A DNA stretch of 64,000 nt from Paragordius varius. Taxonomy: Eukaryota; Nematomorpha. Shown one piece after another: positions 1 through 11,700 of the stretch. The position numbers and the translations under genes are program-made. Each line of letters begins with the position of its first letter. Positions within the stretch are counted from its first letter, which is position 1. The stretch is taken from NCBI GenBank assembly GCA_964247055.1, contig OZ176050.1, positions 248,001-312,000 on the forward strand, written 5' to 3'. Below the pieces are notes generated by a model that made no database searches, was not told the DNA's origin, and saw only the letters and a list, made by a program, of their open reading frames with translations.

Positions 1-4
1 TTTT

Positions 5-176
5 GGGTAGCCCTATGGTAGTTCCATCATCACCCCAAATATTTTCGAGATCGGAGTATAAATGTAATTTTTATGAATTTTTTAAATATTTAAAAAATTT
101 ATTTTATACGATTTTAAAAATAAAAATGGCTACCTAAAATCCAAATTTGATCAGGTGATGTCACCATAATTTTTTT
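5..176 (+). repeat. Representative monomer (first complete copy, 172 bp)
   Basis: This is the first full unit, from GGGTAGCC to the base before the next GGGTAGCC. It carries the CGAG subtype (CCCCAAATATTTTCGAG) linked to GGAGTATAAATG, and it ends with GTCACC and a seven-T run. Its neighbour at 177-349 carries the alternative CCCCGAATACTTTGGGG subtype linked to GGACTATAAATG and GTCGCC. These two show the kind of linked variation that distinguishes subtypes throughout the array. A monomer of 172 or 173 bp is not a multiple of three, so reading frames rotate from copy to copy and every frame soon meets stops. Confidence 0.97.
76..99. repeat. 24-bp perfect AT palindrome in the monomer core (first instance)
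   Basis: The half-site AATTTTTTAAAT is followed directly by its exact reverse complement ATTTAAAAAATT, giving a spacer-less dyad at consensus 72-95. It recurs in nearly every monomer. Where GAATTTTTT is replaced by AAATTTTTT, as in copies near 1260, 1790, 4390 and 4910, the symmetry extends to 26-28 bp. It could extrude as a cruciform or be a site for an AT-hook or dyad-binding protein; both are inference. Most short indels in the array fall in or beside this element. Confidence 0.93.
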
Positions 177-3113
177 GGGTAGCCCTATGGTAGTTCCATC
201 ATCACCCCGAATACTTTGGGGATCGGACTATAAATGTAATTTTTTTGAATTTTTTAAATATTTAAAAAATTTATTTTATACGATTTTAAAAATAAAAATG
301 GCTACCTAAAATCCAAATTTGATCAGGTGATGTCGCCATAATTTTTTTTGCGTAGCCCTATGGTAGTTCCATCATCACCCCAAATATTTTGGGGATCGGA
401 CTATAAATGTAATTTTTATGAATTTTTTAAATATTTAAAAAATTTATTTTATACGATTTTAAAAATAAAAATGGCTACCTAAAATCCAAATTTGATCAGG
501 TGATGTCATTATAATTTTTTTTGGGTAGCCCTATGGTAGTTCCATCATCACCCCAAATATTTTCGAGATCGGAATATAAATGTAATTTTTATGAATTTTT
601 TAAATATTTAAAAAATTTATTTTATACGATTTTAAAAATAAAAATGGCTACCTAAAATCCAAATTTGATCAGGTGATGTCACCATAATTTTTTTGGGTAG
701 CCCTATGGTAGTTCCATCATCACCCCAAATATTGTCGACATCGGAGTATAAATGTAATTTTTATGAATTTTTTAAATATTTAAAAAATTTATTTTATACG
801 ATATTAAAAATAAAAATGGCTACCTAAAATCCAAATTTAATCAGGTGATGTCACCATAGTTTTTTTGGGTAGCCCTATAGTAGTTCCATCATCACCCCAA
901 ATATTTACGAGATCGGAGTATAAATGTAATTTTTATGAATTTTTTAAATATTTAAAAAATTTATTTTATACGATTTTAAAAATAAAAATGGCTACCTAAA
1001 ATCCAAATTTGATCAGGTGATGTCGCCATAATTTTTTTTGCGTAGCCCTATGGTAGTTCCATCATCACCCCAAATATTTTGGGGATCGGACTATAAATGT
1101 AATTTTTATGAATTTTTTAAATATTTAAAAAATTTATTTTATACGATTTTAAAAATAAAAATGGCTACCTAAAATCCAAATTTGATCAGGTGATGTCACC
1201 ATAATTTTTTTTGGGTAGCCCTATGGTAGTTCCATCATCACCCCGAATACTTTGGGGATCGGACTATAAATGTAATTTTTTTAAATTTTTTAAATATTTA
1301 AAAAATTTATTTTATACGATTTTAAAAATAAAAATGGCTACCTAAAATCCAAATTTGATCAGGTGATGTCGCCATAATTTTTTTTGCGTAGCCCTATGGT
1401 AGTTCCATCATCACCCCAAATATTTTGGGGATCGGACTATAAATGTAATTTTTATGAATTTTTTAAATATTTAAAAAATTTATTTTATACGATTTTAAAA
1501 ATAAAAATGGCTACCTAAAATCCAAATTTGATCAGGTGATGTCACCATAATTTTTTTTGGGTAGCCCTATGGTAGTTCCATCATCACCCCAAATATTTTC
1601 GAGATCGGAGTATAAATGTAATTTTTATGAATTTTTTAAATATTTAAAAAATTTATTTTATACGATTTTAAAAATAAAAATGGCTACCTAAAATCCAAAT
1701 TTGATCAGGTGATGTCACTATAATTTTTTTGGGTAGCCCTATGGTAGTTCCATCATCACCCCGAATACTTTGGGGATCGGACTATAAATGTAATTTTTTT
1801 AAATTTTTTAAATATTTAAAAAATTTATTTTATACGATTTTAAAAATAAAAATGGCTACCTAAAATCCAAATTTGATCAGGTGATGTCGCCATAATTTTT
1901 TTTGCGTAGCCCTATGGTAGTTCCATCATCACCCCAAATATTTTGGGGATCGGACTATAAATGTAATTTTTATGAATTTTTTAAATATTTAAAAAATTTA
2001 TTTTATACGATTTTAAAAATAAAAATGGCTACCTAAAATCCAAATTTGATCAGGTGATGTCACCATAATTTTTTTTGGGTAGCCCTATGGTAGTTCCATC
2101 ATCACCCCAAATATTTTCGAGATCGGAGTATAAATGTAATTTTTATGAATTTTTTAAATATTTAAAAAATTTATTTTATACGATTTTAAAAATAAAAATG
2201 GCTACCTAAAATCCAAATTTGATCAGGTGATGTCACTATAATTTTTTTGGGTAGCCCTATGGTAGTTCCATCATCACCCCAAATATTTTCGAGATCGGAG
2301 TATAAATGTAATTTTTATGAATTTTTTAAATATTTAAAAAATTTATTTTATACGATTTTAAAAATAAAAATGGCTACCTAAAATCCAAATTTGATCAGGT
2401 GATGTCACCATAATTTTTTTGGGTAGCCCTATGGTAGTTCCATCATCACCCCGAATACTTTGGGGATCGGACTATAAATGTAATTTTTTTGAATTTTTTA
2501 AATATTTAAAAAATTTATTTTATACGATTTTAAAAATAAAAATGGCTACCTAAAATCCAAATTTGATCAGGTGATGTCGCCATAATTTTTTTTGGGTAGC
2601 CACCTATGGTAGTTCCATCATCACCCCAAATATTTTCGAGATCGGAGTATAAATGTAATTTTTATGAATTTTTTAAATATTTAAAAAATTTATTTTATAC
2701 GATTTTAAAAATAAAAATGGCTACCTAAAATCCAAATTTGATCAGGTGATGTCACTATAATTTTTTTGGGTAGCCCTATGGTAGTTCCATCATCACCCGA
2801 AATATTTTCGAGATCGGAGTTTAAATGTAATTTTTATGAATTTTTTAAATATTTAAAAAATTTATTTTATACGATTTTAAAAATAAAAATGGCTACCTAA
2901 AATCCAAATTTGATCAGGTGATGTCACCATAATTTTTTTTGGGTAGCCCTATGGTAGTTCCATCATCACCCCAAATATTTTCGAGATCGGAGTATAAATG
3001 TATTTTTTATGAATTTTTTAAATATTTAAAAAATTTATTTTATACGATTTTAAAAATAAAAATGGCTACCTAAAATCCAAATTTGATCAGGTGATGTCGC
3101 CATAATTTTTTTT

Positions 3114-5703
3114 GGGTAGCCCTATGGTAGTTCCATCATCACCCCAAATATTTTCGAGATCGGAGTATAAATGTAATTTTTATGAATTTTTTAAATATTT
3201 AAAAAATTTATTTTATACGATTTTAAAAATAAAAATGGCTACCTAAAATCCAAATTTGATCAGGTGATGTCACCATAATTTTTTTGGGTAGCCCTATGGT
3301 AGTTCCATCATCACCCCGAATACTTTGGGGATCGGACTATAAATGTAATTTTTTTGAATTTTTTAAATATTTAAAAAATTTATTTTATACGATTTTAAAA
3401 ATAAAAATGGCTACCTAAAATCCAAATTTGATCAGGTGATGTCGCCATAATTTTTTTTGCGTAGCCCTATGGTAGTTCCATCATCACCCCAAATATTTTG
3501 GGGATCGGACTATAAATGTAATTTTTATGAATTTTTTAAATATTTAAAAAATTTATTTTATACGATTTTAAAAATAAAAATGGCTACCTAAAATCCAAAT
3601 TTGATCAGGTGATGTCATTATAATTTTTTTTGGGTAGCCCTATGGTAGTTCCATCATCACCCCAAATATTTTCGAGATCGGAATATAAATGTAATTTTTA
3701 TGAATTTTTTAAATATTTAAAAAATTTATTTTATACGATTTTAAAAATAAAAATGGCTACCTAAAATCCAAATTTGATCAGGTGATGTCACCATAATTTT
3801 TTTGGGTAGCCCTATGGTAGTTCCATCATCACCCCAAATATTGTCGACATCGGAGTATAAATGTAATTTTTATGAATTTTTTAAATATTTAAAAAATTTA
3901 TTTTATACGATATTAAAAATAAAAATGGCTACCTAAAATCCAAATTTAATCAGGTGATGTCACCATAATTTTTTTGGGTAGCCCTATAGTAGTTCCATCA
4001 TCACCCCAAATATTTACGAGATCGGAGTATAAATGTAATTTTTATGAATTTTTTAAATATTTAAAAAATTTATTTTATACGATTTTAAAAATAAAAATGG
4101 CTACCTAAAATCCAAATTTGATCAGGTGATGTCGCCATAATTTTTTTTGCGTAGCCCTATGGTAGTTCCATCATCACCCCAAATATTTTGGGGATCGGAC
4201 TATAAATGTAATTTTTATGAATTTTTTAAATATTTAAAAAATTTATTTTATACGATTTTAAAAATAAAAATGGCTACCTAAAATCCAAATTTGATCAGGT
4301 GATGTCACCATAATTTTTTTTGGGTAGCCCTATGGTAGTTCCATCATCACCCCGAATACTTTGGGGATCGGACTATAAATGTAATTTTTTTAAATTTTTT
4401 AAATATTTAAAAAATTTATTTTATACGATTTTAAAAATAAAAATGGCTACCTAAAATCCAAATTTGATCAGGTGATGTCGCCATAATTTTTTTTGCGTAG
4501 CCCTATGGTAGTTCCATCATCACCCCAAATATTTTGGGGATCGGACTATAAATGTAATTTTTATGAATTTTTGAAATATTTAAAAAATTTATTTTATACG
4601 ATTTTAAAAATAAAAATGGCTACCTAAAATCCAAATTTGATCAGGTGATGTCACCATAATTTTTTTTGGGTAGCCCTATGGTAGTTCCATCATCACCCCA
4701 AATATTTTCGAGATCGGAGTATAAATGTAATTTTTATGAATTTTTTAAATATTTAAAAAATTTATTTTATACGATTTTAAAAATAAAAATGGCTACCTAA
4801 AATCCAAATTTGATCAGGTGATGTCACTATAATTTTTTTGGGTAGCCCTATGGTAGTTCCATCATCACCCCGAATACTTTGGGGATCGGACTATAAATGT
4901 AATTTTTTTAAATTTTTTAAATATTTAAAAAATTTATTTTATACGATTTTAAAAATAAAAATGGCTACCTAAAATCCAAATTTGATCAGGTGATGTCGCC
5001 ATAATTTTTTTTGCGTAGCCCTATGGTAGTTCCATCATCACCCCAAATATTTTGGGGATCGGACTATAAATGTAATTTTTATGAATTTTTTAAATATTTA
5101 AAAAATTTATTTTATACGATTTTAAAAATAAAAATGGCTACCTAAAATCCAAATTTGATCAGGTGATGTCACCATAATTTTTTTTGGGTAGCCCTATGGT
5201 AGTTCCATCATCACCCCAAATATTTTCGAGATCGGAGTATAAATGTAATTTTTATGAATTTTTTAAATATTTAAAAAATTTATTTTATACGATTTTAAAA
5301 ATAAAAATGGCTACCTAAAATCCAAATTTGATCAGGTGATGTCACTATAATTTTTTTGGGTAGCCCTATGGTAGTTCCATCATCACCCCAAATATTTTCG
5401 AGATCGGAGTATAAATGTAATTTTTATGAATTTTTTAAATATTTAAAAAATTTATTTTATACGATTTTAAAAATAAAAATGGCTACCTAAAATCCAAATT
5501 TGATCAGGTGATGTCACCATAATTTTTTTGGGTAGCCCTATGGTAGTTCCATCATCACCCCGAATACTTTGGGGATCGGACTATAAATGTAATTTTTTTG
5601 AATTTTTTAAATATTTAAAAAATTTATTTTATACGATTTTAAAAATAAAAATGGCTACCTAAAATCCAAATTTGATCAGGTGATGTCGCCATAATTTTTT
5701 TTG
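3114..5703 (+). repeat. 18-monomer HOR unit, right copy
   Basis: This is the second copy of 5-2594. A private change is TTTTTGAAATATTT near 4570, where the other copy has TTTTTTAAATATTT. The unit also donated, or shares descent with, the 13-monomer duplication beginning at 5530, so two rounds of exchange are visible in this domain. Confidence 0.87.
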
Positions 5704-8700
5704 CGTAGCCCTATGGTAGTTCCATCATCACCCCAAATATTTTGGGGATCGGACTATAAATGTAATTTTTATGAATTTTTTAAATATTTAAAAAATTTAT
5801 TTTATACGATTTTAAAAATAAAAATGGCTACCTAAAATCCAAATTTGATCAGGTGATGTCATTATAATTTTTTTTGGGTAGCCCTATGGTAGTTCCATCA
5901 TCACCCCAAATATTTTCGAGATCGGAATATAAATGTAATTTTTATGAATTTTTTAAATATTTAAAAAATTTATTTTATACGATTTTAAAAATAAAAATGG
6001 CTACCTAAAATCCAAATTTGATCAGGTGATGTCACCATAATTTTTTTGGGTAGCCCTATGGTAGTTCCATCATCACCCCAAATATTGTCGACATCGGAGT
6101 ATAAATGTAATTTTTATGAATTTTTTAAATATTTAAAAAATTTATTTTATACGATATTAAAAATAAAAATGGCTACCTAAAATCCAAATTTAATCAGGTG
6201 ATGTCACCATAATTTTTTTGGGTAGCCCTATAGTAGTTCCATCATCACCCCAAATATTTCCGAGATCGGAGTATAAATGTAATTTTTATGAATTTTTTAA
6301 ATATTTAAAAAATTTATTTTATACGATTTTAAAAATAAAAATGGCTACCTAAAATCCAAATTTGATCAGGTGATGTCGCCATAATTTTTTTTGCGTAGCC
6401 CTATGGTAGTTCCATCATCACCCCAAATATTTTGGGGATCGGACTATAAATGTAATTTTTATGAATTTTTTAAATATTTAAAAAATTTATTTTATACGAT
6501 TTTAAAAATAAAAATGGCTACCTAAAATCCAAATTTGATCAGGTGATGTCACCATAATTTTTTTTGGGTAGCCCTATGGTAGTTCCATCATCACCCCGAA
6601 TACTTTGGGGATCGGACTATAAATGTAATTTTTTTGAATTTTATAAATATTTAAAAAATTTATTTTATACGATTTTAAAAATAAAAATGGCTACCTAAAA
6701 TCCAAATTTGATCAGGTGATGTCGCCATAATTTTTTTTGCGTAGCCCTATGGTAGTTCCATCATCACCCCAAATATTTTGGGGATCGGACTATAAATGTA
6801 ATTTTTATGAATTTTTTAAATATTTAAAAAATTTATTTTATACGATTTTAAAAATAAAAATGGCTACCTAAAATCCAAATTTGATCAGGTGATGTCACCA
6901 TAATTTTTTTTGGGTAGCCCTATGGTAGTTCCATCATCACCCCAAATATTTTCGAGATCGGAGTATAAATGTAATTTTTATGAATTTTTTAAATATTTAA
7001 AAAATTTATTTTATACGATTTTAAAAATAAAAATGGCTACCTAAAATCCAAATTTGATCAGGTGATGTCGCCATAATTTTTTTTGGGTAGCCCTATGGTA
7101 GTTCCATCATCACCCCAAATATTTTCGAGATCGGAGTATAAATGTAATTTTTATGAATTTTTTAAATATTTAAAAAATTTATTTTATACGATTTTAAAAA
7201 TAAAAATGGCTACCTAAAATCCAAATTTGATCAGGTGATGTCACCATAATTTTTTTTGGGTAGCCCTATGGTAGTTCCATCATCACCCCAAATATTTTCG
7301 AGATCGGAGTATAAATGTATTTTTTATGAATTTTTTAAATATTTAAAAAATTTATTTTATACGATTTTAAAAATAAAAATGGCTAACTAAAATCCAAATT
7401 TGATCAGGTGATGTCGCCATAATTTTTTTTGGGTAGCCCTATGGTAGTTCCATCATCACCCCAAATATTTTCGAGATCGGAGTATAAATGTAATTTTTAT
7501 GAATTTTTTAAATATTTAAAAAATTTATTTTATACGATTTTAAAAATAAAAATGGCTACCTAAAATCCAAATTTGATCAGGTGATGTCACCATAATTTTT
7601 TTGGGTAGCCCTATGGTAGTTCCATCATCACCCCGAATACTTTGGGGATCGGACTATAAATGTAATTTTTTTGAATTTTTTAAATATTTAAAAAATTTAT
7701 TTTATACGATTTTAAAAATAAAAATGGCTACCTAAAATCCAAATTTGATCAGGTGATGTCGCCATAATTTTTTTTGCGTAGCCCTATGGTAGTTCCATCA
7801 TCACCCCAAATATTTTGGGGATCGGACTATAAATGTAATTTTTATGAATTTTTTAAATATTTAAAAAATTTATTTTATACGATTTTAAAAATAAAAATGG
7901 CTACCTAAAATCCAAATTTGATCAGGTGATGTCATTATAATTTTTTTTGGGTAGCCCTATGGTAGTTCCATCATCACCCCAAATATTTTCGAGATCGGAG
8001 TATAAATGTAATTTTTATGAATTTTTTAAATATTTAAAAAATTTATTTTATACGAATTTAAAAATAAAAATGGCTACCTAAAATCCAAATTTGATCAGGT
8101 GATGTCACCATAATTTTTTTTGGGTAGCCCTATGGTAGTTCCATCATCACCCCAAATATTTTCGAGATCGGACTATAAATGTAATTTTTATGAATTTTTT
8201 AAATATTTAAAAAATTTATTTTATACGATTTTAAAAATAAAAATGGCTACCTAAAATCCAAATTTGATCAGGTGATGTCATTATAATTTTTTTTGGGTAG
8301 CCCTATGGTAGTTCCATCATCACCCCAAATATTTTCGAGATCGGAATATAAATGTAATTTTTATGAATTTTTTAAATATTTAAAAAATTTATTTTATACG
8401 ATTTTAAAAATAAAAATGGCTACCTAAAATCCATATTTGATCAGGTGATGTCACCATAATTTTTTTGGGTAGCCCTATGGTAGTTCCATCATCACCCCAA
8501 ATATTGTCGACATCGGAGTATAAATGTAATTTTTATGAATTTTTTAAATATTTAAAAAATTTATTTTATACGATATTAAAAATAAAAATGGCTACCTAAA
8601 ATCCAAATTTAATCAGGTGATGTCACCATAATTTTTTTTGGGTAGCCCTATAGTAGTTCCATCATCACCCCAAATATTTCCGAGATCGGAGTATAAATGT

Positions 8701-8799
8701 AATTTTTATGAATTTTTTAAATATTTAAAAAATTTATTTTATACGATTTTAAAAATAAAAATGGCTACCTAAAATCCAAATTTGATCAGGTGATGTCGC

Positions 8800-11700
8800 C
8801 ATAATTATTTTTGGGTAGCCCTATAGTAGTTCCATCATCACCTTAAATATTTTGGAGGATCGGACTATAAATGTAATTTTTATGAATTTTTTAAATATTT
8901 AAAAAATTTATTTTATACGATTTTAAAAATAAAAATGGCTACCTAAAATCCAAATTTGATCAGGTGATGTCACTATAATTTTTTTTGGGTAGCCCTATGG
9001 TAGTTCCATCATCACCCCAAATATTTTGGGGATCGGACTATAAATGTAATTTTTATGAATTTTTTAAATATTTAAAAAATTTATTTTATACGATTTTAAA
9101 AATGAAAATGGCTACCTAAAATCCAAATTTGATCAGGTGATGTCGCCATAATTTTTTTTGGGTAGCCCTATGGTAGTTCCATCATAACCCCAAATATTTT
9201 TGAGATCGGACTTTAAATGTAATTTTTTTGAATTTTTTAAATTTTTAAAAAATTTATTTTATACGATTTTAAAAATAAAAATGGCTACCTAAAATCCAAA
9301 TTTGATCAGGTGATGTCGCCATAATTTTTTTGGGTAGCCCTATGGTAGTTCCATCATCACCCCAAATATTGTCGAGATCGGAGTATAAATGTAATTTTTT
9401 TGAATTTTTTAAATATTTAAAAAATTTATTTTATACGATTTTAAAAATAAAAATAGCTACCTAAAATCCAAATATGATCAGGTGATGTCACTATAATTTT
9501 TTTGGGTAGCCCTATGGTAGTTCCATCATCACCCCAAATATTTTGGGGATCGGACTATAAATGTAATTTTTATGAATTTTTTAAATATTTAAAAAATTTA
9601 TTTTATACGATTTTAAAAATAAAAATGGCTACCTAAAATCCAAATTTGATCAGGTGATGTCACTATAATTTTTTTGGGTAGCCCTATGGTAGTTCCATCA
9701 TCACCCCAAATATTTTGGGGATCGGACTATAAATGTAATTTTTATGAATTTTTTAAATATTTAAAAAATTTATTTTATACGATTTTAAAAATAAAAATGG
9801 CTACCTAAAATCCAAATTTGATCAGGTGATGTCACCATAATTTGTTTTGGGTAGCCCTATGGTAGTTCCATCATCACCCCAAATATTTTCGAGATCGGAG
9901 TATAAATGTAATTTTTATGAATTTTATAAATATTTAAAAAATTTATTTTATACGATTTTAAAAATAAAAATGGCTACCTAAAATCCAAATTTGATCAGGT
10001 GATGTCACCATAATTTTTTTGGTAGCCCTATGGTAGTTCCATCATCACCCCAAATATTTTGGATATCGGACTATAAATGTAATTTTTATGAATTTTTTAA
10101 ATATTTAAAAAATTTATTTTATACGATTTTAAAAATAAAAATGGCTACCTAAAATCCAAATTTGATCAGGTGATGTCGCCATAATTATTTTTGGGTAGCC
10201 CTATAGTAGTTCCATCATCACCTTAAATATTTTGGAGGATCGGACTATAAATGTAATTTTTATGAATTTTTTAAATATTTAAAAAATTTATTTTATACGA
10301 TTTTAAAAATAAAAATGGCTACCTAAAATCCAAATTTGATCAGGTGATGTCACTATAATTTTTTTTGGGTAGCCCTATGGTAGTTCCATCATCACCCCAA
10401 ATATTTTGGGGATCGGACTATAAATGTAATTTTTATGAATTTTTTAAATATTTAAAAAATTTATTTTATACGATTTTAGAAATGATCTTGGCTACCTAAA
10501 ATCCAAATTTGATCAGGTGATGTCACCATAATTTTTTTTGGGTAGCCCTATGGTAGTTCCATCATAACCCCAAATATTTTGGGGATCGGACTATAAATGT
10601 AATTTTTATGAATTTTTTAAATTTTTAAAAAATTTATTTTATACGATTTTAAAAATAAAAATGGCTACCTAAAATCCAAATTTGATCAGGTGATGTCACT
10701 ATAATTTTTTTGGGTAGCCCTATGGTAGTTCCATCATCACCCCAAATATTTTGGGGATCGGACTATAAATGTAATTTTTATGAATTTTTTAAATATTTAA
10801 AAAATTTATTTTATACGATTTTAAAAATAAAAATGGCTACCTAAAATCCAAATTTGATCAGGTGATGTCACCATAATTTTTTTGGGTAGCCCTATGGTAG
10901 TTCCATCATCACCCCGAATACTTTGGGGATCGGACTATAAATGTAATTTTTTTGAATTTTTTAAATATTTAAAAAATTTATTTTATACGATTTTAAAAAT
11001 AAAAATGGCTACCTAAAATCCAAATTTGATCAGGTGATGTCACTATAATTTTTTTGGGTAGCCCTATGGTAGTTCCATCATCACCCCAAATATTTTCGAG
11101 ATAAGAGTATAAATGTAATTTTTATGAATTTTTTAAATATTTAAAAAATTTATTTTATACGATTTTAAAAATAAAAATGGCTACCTAAAATCCAAATTTG
11201 ATCAGGTGATGTCACCATAATTTTTTTGGTAGCCCTATGGTAGTTCCATCATCACCCCAAATATTTTGGGGATCGGACTATAAATGTAATTTTTATGAAT
11301 TTTTTAAATATTTAAAAAATATATTTTATACGATTTTAAAAATAAAAATGGCTACCTAAAATCCAAATTTGATCAGGTGATGTCGCCATAATTTTTTTTA
11401 CGTAGCCCTATGGTAGTTCCATCATCACCCCAAATATTTTGGGGATCGGACTATAAATGTAATTTTTATGAATTTTTTAAATATTTAAAAAATTTATTTT
11501 ATACGATTTTAAAAATAAAAATGGCTACCTAAAATCCAAATTTGATCAGGTGATGTCACCTTAATTTTTTTTGGGTAGCCCTATGGTAGTTCCATCATCA
11601 CCCCAAATATTTTGGGGATCGGACTATAAATGTAATTTTTATGAATTTTTTAAATATTTAAAAAATTTATTTTATACGATTTTAAAAATAAAAATGGCTA

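Larger units (their letters stand above)
5..2594 (+). repeat. 18-monomer HOR unit, left copy
   Basis: This segment matches 3114-5703 at a constant offset of 3109 bp. Matching rare markers include GTCATT at 507/3616, the SalI variant at 734/3843, CTATAGTAG with TTTACGAG near 890/3999, and the AATTTTTTTAAATT variants near 1275/4385 and 1795/4905. The match ends near 2594, where the left copy has an odd two-base insertion (GGGTAGCCACCTATGG) and no longer follows the GCGTAG monomer at 5703. Confidence 0.88.
1..8800 (+). repeat. HOR domain 1: nested 18-, 13-, 25- and 27-monomer duplications
   Basis: The subtype string from about 5-2594 recurs at 3114-5703 with an offset of 3109 bp (18 monomers). 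A part of it, 3286 to about 4825, recurs at 5530 to about 7069 with an offset of 2244 bp (13 monomers). Positions 2941 to about 3640 recur at 7258 to about 7957 (4317 bp, 25 monomers), and about 3600-4130 recurs near 8260-8800 (4663 bp, 27 monomers). A rare variant, ATTGTCGACATCGG, makes a SalI site at 734, 3843, 6087 and 8506 and marks the copies. Copies differ by few substitutions, for example TTTACGAG near 906 and 4015 against TTTCCGAG near 6257. GCGTAG and GTCATT variants are common here. Block edges are approximate. Confidence 0.88.

Noticed and set aside
37-60. A possible CENP-B box in TTTTCGAGATCGGAG
   Set aside because: The essential pattern TTCG, four bases, A, two bases, CGGG is not met. 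CGG follows TTCG too closely and lacks the third G, and many subtypes lack TTCG altogether.
52-61. TATA-box-like TATAAATG in every monomer as a promoter
   Set aside because: TATAAA is expected often in 26% GC DNA. It is lost in subtypes reading CTTTAAATG, and there is no gene or other promoter element downstream. Satellite transcription remains possible but unsupported.
117-130. AATAAA in AAAAATAAAAATGG as a polyadenylation signal
   Set aside because: It recurs in each monomer as part of a simple A-rich run and has no associated transcript unit.
2594-2612. GGGTAGCCACCTATGG as a foreign insertion
   Set aside because: It is only a two-base insertion in the monomer start. The flanks continue in normal register, so it is ordinary variation, although it coincides with the end of the 18-mer match.
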